A DNA stretch of 16,793 bases from Collinsella sp. Its GTDB lineage: Bacteria; Actinomycetota; Coriobacteriia; Coriobacteriales; Coriobacteriaceae. Where the stretch lies: assembly GCA_014871545.1 (NCBI GenBank), contig WGSR01000013.1, positions 1 through 16,793 of the forward strand, read 5' to 3'. The position numbers and the translations under genes are program-made. Below, piece after piece: positions 13,897 to 16,793 of the stretch (its first letter is position 1; the number at the start of each line of letters is the position of its first letter). The notes under the pieces are model-generated. The model made no database searches. It had not been told where the DNA came from and saw nothing but the letters and a program-made list of their open reading frames with translations.

Positions 13897-13925
13897 TTGA
13901 TAAACGTTGGTGCTCCTTTAGTAAA
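13897..13925 (-). promoter_or_regulatory. Putative promoter of the 96-residue gene
   Basis: Minus strand TTTACT (13925-13920), 17-bp spacer, TATCAA (13902-13897). Between it and the ribosome site lies the hairpin GCGCCA-CCA-TGGCGC (13881-13895). The rest of the gap to 14152 shows only a weak plus-strand TTGTCA (14016-14021) as a possible nitroreductase -35. Confidence 0.45.
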
Positions 13926-14152
13926 ACCTTTATCAGAGCTTATGCGCGCATCATTTAGGCAAGTGGTAAAAAACCGCAGGGTAGACGGGATAAAACGTTT
14001 AACCATCCCACCGGTTTGTCACATTCTGGCTGAAGTTTTATGCAAACCAACTTTTCCACTTGGTAGCTTGCATTGTTTGGGGCCGACTGCGCGATTACGG
14101 CTACGGCACGACGGGTAAGAACGAGGCATCGAAACCAACGTCAGGAGGACCC

Positions 14153-14674
14153 ATGGAGACCATCGAGGCACTCATCCACCGCCGCAGTTGCCGTAACTAT
14201 AGTGATCGCCCCGTCGAAGCCGAAAAGCTCGCACGCATTATCGAGGCAGGCCAGTACGCGCCGAGCGGCATGGGGCGTCAGCCGGTGACATTTGTCGCCG
14301 TTACCGACCCCGCAACCGTCGAGCGCCTCTCGCAGCTCAACGCACAAGTTATGGGCAGCGAGGGAGATCCCTTCTACGGCGCCAAGACCGTTGTGGTGGT
14401 GCTCGTCGACCGCAGCGTGCCCACGCACCTGGAAGACGGCTCGCTCGCCATGGGCAACCTGCTCAACGCAGCCTATGCGCTGGGCGTCGATTCGTGTTGG
14501 ATCCACCGCGCGCACGAGGTCTTTGACTCACCCGAGGGACTGAAACTGCTGGCCAGCTGGGGCCTGCCCGCCGACGGCAGCCTGCGCGGTGTCGGTAACT
14601 GCATTCTGGGCTATGCCGAGGATACGCTTCCCGAGCCCAAACCCCGCCGCGACAACATCATCTACGTAAGGTAA
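14153..14674 (+). CDS. Nitroreductase family FMN-dependent oxidoreductase
   Basis: A 173-residue, compact member of the nitroreductase superfamily. The phosphate-binding start ALIHRRSCRNYSDRPV (6-21), FMN-contact motif APSGMGRQP (36-44), the segment LAMGNLLNAAYALGVDSCWI (98-117) and the C-terminal GVGNCILGY (146-154) are all in the family's order. Such enzymes are flavin homodimers that use NAD(P)H to reduce nitro compounds, quinones or other electron acceptors; the natural substrate is unclear. The ATG at 14153 has AGGAGG 4 nt upstream, better than the in-frame alternative 31 codons earlier. It stands alone and converges on the membrane-protein gene, with a palindromic repeat between them. 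Confidence 0.92.
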   Translation: METIEALIHRRSCRNYSDRPVEAEKLARIIEAGQYAPSGMGRQPVTFVAVTDPATVERLSQLNAQVMGSEGDPFYGAKTVVVVLVDRSVPTHLEDGSLAMGNLLNAAYALGVDSCWIHRAHEVFDSPEGLKLLASWGLPADGSLRGVGNCILGYAEDTLPEPKPRRDNIIYVR

Positions 14675-14687
14675 CCCGGGAGCGTCA

Positions 14688-14731
14688 GCGGGGGTGGCTA
14701 ATTTGGGACAGGGCTATTTTAGCTACCCCGC
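14688..14731. repeat. Hairpin repeat, TTTGGGACRGGGCT family (copy 2)
   Basis: Arms GCGGGGGTGGCTAA (14688-14701) and TTAGCTACCCCGC (14719-14731) pair with one bulge and one G-T. The left arm's end and loop read GGCTAATTTGGGACAGGGCT, close to 1993-2013 (AGCTAATTTGGGACGGGGCT), so the two are copies of one family. It sits between convergent genes and may also act as a weak terminator. Confidence 0.7.
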
Positions 14732-14738
14732 TCGCAAC

Positions 14739-15314
14739 TTATATTGACGTCGCCGTTGTCGTCGTTTCGTTCGTCTGGGCCGTTTCGGCGCCATCGCCCT
14801 GTTCGTCCTCGTCCTTTTGCGCATCGGCGATGGTGGAGGCCGCCGCGACGATATCGCGCTGGGGCGCGACGCTCGTCTGGGCCTGAGCGCCCTCGACAAC
14901 TTCTGTACCTACATGCGCGAGCTCGGGCGATTTAAACATTGCGTCCAAGTTGGCGCCACCGCCGGCATATCCGAGCGCAGCGAGCGCGATGACGATCACT
15001 GCAACGGCGGCCACGATCGGCACGTAGCGATGCCAGCCGGCGGGATTGAGCCCGCTGCGGCGAGCCGCCCCGCGGCTGATGTAGCCGAGCGTTCCGTCGT
15101 GCTTGAGCTTTGAGCCCACCACGCGTTTGCGGCCCCACAGCGAGGACTCTGCCTGCATTGCCAAGCGGGCGCTTGCCGAAGGATAGCCGTATTTAGTGCG
15201 CTTGAACGAGCCATCAAACCCCGAGGCGTGTTTGCCCCACGTCACCGATGTTGCGCGTCGGTTGACCGGCGCGGCACTCCGCCTTCTGCGGCTCGGTTTT
15301 GAAGTCTCAGCCAT
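14739..15314 (-). CDS. Single-pass membrane protein of unknown function
   Basis: A 191-residue protein I cannot place in a family. Residues 1-96 are strongly basic and probably cytosolic (KPSRRRRSAAPVNRRATS near the start, later GRKRVVGSKLK). One transmembrane helix follows (YVPIVAAVAVIVIALAALGY, 97-116). Residues 117-191 would be outside: a short segment, then a Glu/Asp/Gln-rich and Thr-rich low-complexity tail (ETTTTATSI at the end). The topology, basic inside and acidic outside, fits the positive-inside rule. The ATG at 15314 has GAGGG 3 nt upstream, so the start is moderately supported. A TACAGT (15364-15359) could be its -10. It may be co-expressed with the regulator upstream (84 bp away, same strand). 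Confidence 0.75.
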   Translation of the reverse strand: MAETSKPSRRRRSAAPVNRRATSVTWGKHASGFDGSFKRTKYGYPSASARLAMQAESSLWGRKRVVGSKLKHDGTLGYISRGAARRSGLNPAGWHRYVPIVAAVAVIVIALAALGYAGGGANLDAMFKSPELAHVGTEVVEGAQAQTSVAPQRDIVAAASTIADAQKDEDEQGDGAETAQTNETTTTATSI

Positions 15315-15398
15315 ATGCCCTCGCACGCCGTAACCAAATCGAAACAATAACGCTTTGGACTGTAGCACACGCGTCGCGTGCGGTCACGGGCGCCTCGC

Positions 15399-16616
15399 TC
15401 AACGGTCATCGTCCTTCAGCAAGCGCCACAGCGTTGTACGGCTTATGCCCAGCACCTCCGCCGCACGGGTTCGGTTGCCGTGGAGATGGTCTACAACCAG
15501 ATGCGCGATATCTCGCTCGGTATCGGCCAGCGGTCGCAGGATATACAGGTCACTTTCAAGCGTCGGGGCGCCAAAGGTTGCGGTCTTAATCACGTCCTCT
15601 TGGGCGAGCACTTCCTCCGCCACAGCGCGGTCCACCGTGCCCGTCCCCACCAATATATACAGTCGTTCCGAGACCTCGCGGAGCTGCAGATAGTTGCGCG
15701 GCCAGCGGTAAGCATCGAGCGTCTTCGTCGCCGCGGCAGACAGCGTGGGCGCTGCCGTCCCAAATGCATCAGCGAGATATTCCAAATAGCGCGCGACCTT
15801 CGTCGACGCGGCTCCCTGCTCGGCGATTGCCGGCGCGACGCTCACCGCACAGGCGAAGCGTTCGGTCACAAAGGCGGCTTGATCACTTTCGCCGCCGCCC
15901 GGCATGTCATTCGCCGTCAGCACCACATGGCAGCGCGTCGCCAACGCGGTGTCGGTCATCGTGGAGACCAGCTCGCGGAGGCGCTGGGGGCCAACCGCAT
16001 TCCAGCCCTCAATGCAAAGGGTCAGCCCCGTTTGGAACAGCGGCGATTCGGAGCTTTTGAGCACATGGCGCCAACCGCGATCGGTGAGTTCATCGAGCGC
16101 GACGGAAACAAAGGGCTGATCGACAAAAGGGCCATCCAGATAGAGGCGCTTGGCAATCTCGACCTGACCCGCTCCCAGCTCGCCCTCGAACACAAGGGGC
16201 ACGCCGCGCGCATAGCTCTCGGTAACCGGTACAGCCACCGAGGCCGCCCCCTCAACGATGCCGTACGCGCTCGATTCGTAGCGGACCTCAACTTCGTCGG
16301 CGTTGAGCCACTCGATGCCCGCATGCGCCGCGGCACCGCGCACCTCGCGGACCACGACAACCCAAAGCCCCCCGCCCTCTTTGTCGGTGGGGCGAACGGT
16401 CAGGCTCAGGCGCGTACCCTCACGCCCCATAACCAGACGCGCGCCGTCTCCTATACGGTCGAGACGCTCAGCAACAAAAGCCGCCACATCCCGCTCAAGC
16501 GCCGCGTCATTCATGGTCGAGATCGCGACGTCCCCACGCGCATCGATCGCCAATGCCGAGGCCCCGGCAGCAGCCAGGGCCTCGGTCAAGATGTTCAGCT
16601 TGGCATCGCTATCCAT
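15399..16616 (-). CDS. Fis-type DNA-binding regulator with a degenerate sigma-54-activator AAA+ domain
   Basis: A 405-residue protein. Residues 1-135 are a probable sensory domain with no recognised family. Residues about 138-320 resemble the AAA+ domain of NtrC-type activators but are eroded. The Walker A region reads GELGAGQVEIA (145-155), with Gln151 where Lys is required. FVSVALDELTD (169-179) matches the usual FVAVNC-A-LPE segment. The GAFTGA loop expected next is absent. The Walker B equivalent reads LTLCIEGWN (198-206), without Asp-Glu. RWPRNYLQLREVSERLY (304-320) matches the WPGN-REL sensor-2 motif. Residues 368-400 are a Fis-type HTH (RTRAAEVLGISRTTLWRLL, 382-400). It therefore cannot hydrolyse ATP or remodel sigma-54 normally, and likely acts like TyrR-type regulators with the main RNA polymerase. 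ATG 16616 has AGGGG 7 nt upstream. Confidence 0.82.
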   Translation of the reverse strand: MDSDAKLNILTEALAAAGASALAIDARGDVAISTMNDAALERDVAAFVAERLDRIGDGARLVMGREGTRLSLTVRPTDKEGGGLWVVVVREVRGAAAHAGIEWLNADEVEVRYESSAYGIVEGAASVAVPVTESYARGVPLVFEGELGAGQVEIAKRLYLDGPFVDQPFVSVALDELTDRGWRHVLKSSESPLFQTGLTLCIEGWNAVGPQRLRELVSTMTDTALATRCHVVLTANDMPGGGESDQAAFVTERFACAVSVAPAIAEQGAASTKVARYLEYLADAFGTAAPTLSAAATKTLDAYRWPRNYLQLREVSERLYILVGTGTVDRAVAEEVLAQEDVIKTATFGAPTLESDLYILRPLADTERDIAHLVVDHLHGNRTRAAEVLGISRTTLWRLLKDDDR

Positions 16617-16701
16617 GATTCGCCCCTGTCCGCGGCGACGTGCAACCGCCGGCGGTCGCACGACCGAGTGTTTCAAAATTGAACGATATTGCTCACCAAA
16701 C

Positions 16702-16707
16702 ACTATA
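16702..16707 (-). promoter_or_regulatory. Putative -10 of the Fis-type regulator gene
   Basis: TATAGT on the minus strand, 85 bp before the ATG; no good -35. It makes the in-frame GTG at 16703, inside this hexamer, an unlikely start. Confidence 0.4.
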
Positions 16708-16741
16708 GGGCAGAAAGCGCCGTCCTGCGAGTATAGGTGTT

Positions 16742-16767
16742 GCCCCGCATCGCCATCCTGGCGGGGC
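16742..16767. other. G+C-rich hairpin at the right edge
   Basis: GCCCCGC (16742-16748) pairs with GCGGGGC (16761-16767) around a 12-nt loop. It has no T-run on either side within view; it may be a terminator of a gene beyond the edge. Confidence 0.35.
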
Positions 16768-16793
16768 GATAAGAGCTCTTCGGGACTTATAAA

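Noticed and set aside
15378..16682. 434-codon plus-strand frame opposite the Fis-type regulator
   Set aside because: The minus-strand protein has a recognisable AAA+ remnant and HTH; the plus frame has none.
1..16793. CRISPR array, prophage or insertion sequence
   Set aside because: No regularly spaced direct repeats, no transposase or integrase gene, and no phage genes were seen on either strand.

Overview
The window looks like a chromosomal segment of a G+C-rich actinobacterium, most likely class Coriobacteriia and close to Collinsella. This rests on overall codon use, a LANTG-type wall-sorting signal, strong AGGAGG-type ribosome sites and several dispersed palindromes in the intergenic regions. 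The taxonomic call is recognition from experience, not a database result.

Layout, left to right. A minus-strand ABC exporter gene enters at the left edge as its N-terminus only. A plus-strand secreted coiled-coil protein with a C-terminal LANTGD sorting signal follows, closed by a strong terminator. A gene-poor stretch (about 1.5-2.4 kb) holds a small SRP RNA on the minus strand with its own promoter and terminator, a foldable element beside it, and three long inverted repeats. Next come a TadA-glycerate kinase fusion (minus), a tRNA-Ser(UGA) (plus), a TetR-family repressor (minus) and a divergent lemA gene (plus). A 480-bp repeat-rich gap leads to ilvE and a DedA-family membrane protein (both minus). 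cysE (plus) converges on a three-gene minus-strand operon that encodes a MarR-type regulator and the two halves of a heterodimeric ABC exporter. The right part has a 96-residue unknown protein, a nitroreductase-family protein, a single-pass membrane protein of unknown function, and a regulator that resembles a sigma-54 activator but has lost its ATPase motifs.

How the genes work together. The clearest functional unit is marR-ABC-ABC. The genes overlap or nearly abut, the two exporter subunits have complementary degenerate and canonical ATP sites, and two copies of a 16-bp box sit in and just after the promoter, as expected for autorepression. TetR and lemA share a divergent intergenic region with an inverted repeat next to the lemA promoter. 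ilvE (branched-chain amino acids) and cysE (cysteine) are ordinary biosynthetic genes. tadA next to the SRP RNA is a familiar bacterial neighbourhood, although dnaX is not seen here.

I found no clear new defence or mobile system. The best leads are the TadA-glycerate kinase fusion, the ATPase-degenerate Fis-type regulator, the paired MarR operators, the palindromic repeat families, a TAAAACGTT motif recurring in promoter regions, and a possible leaderless upstream ORF on ilvE.
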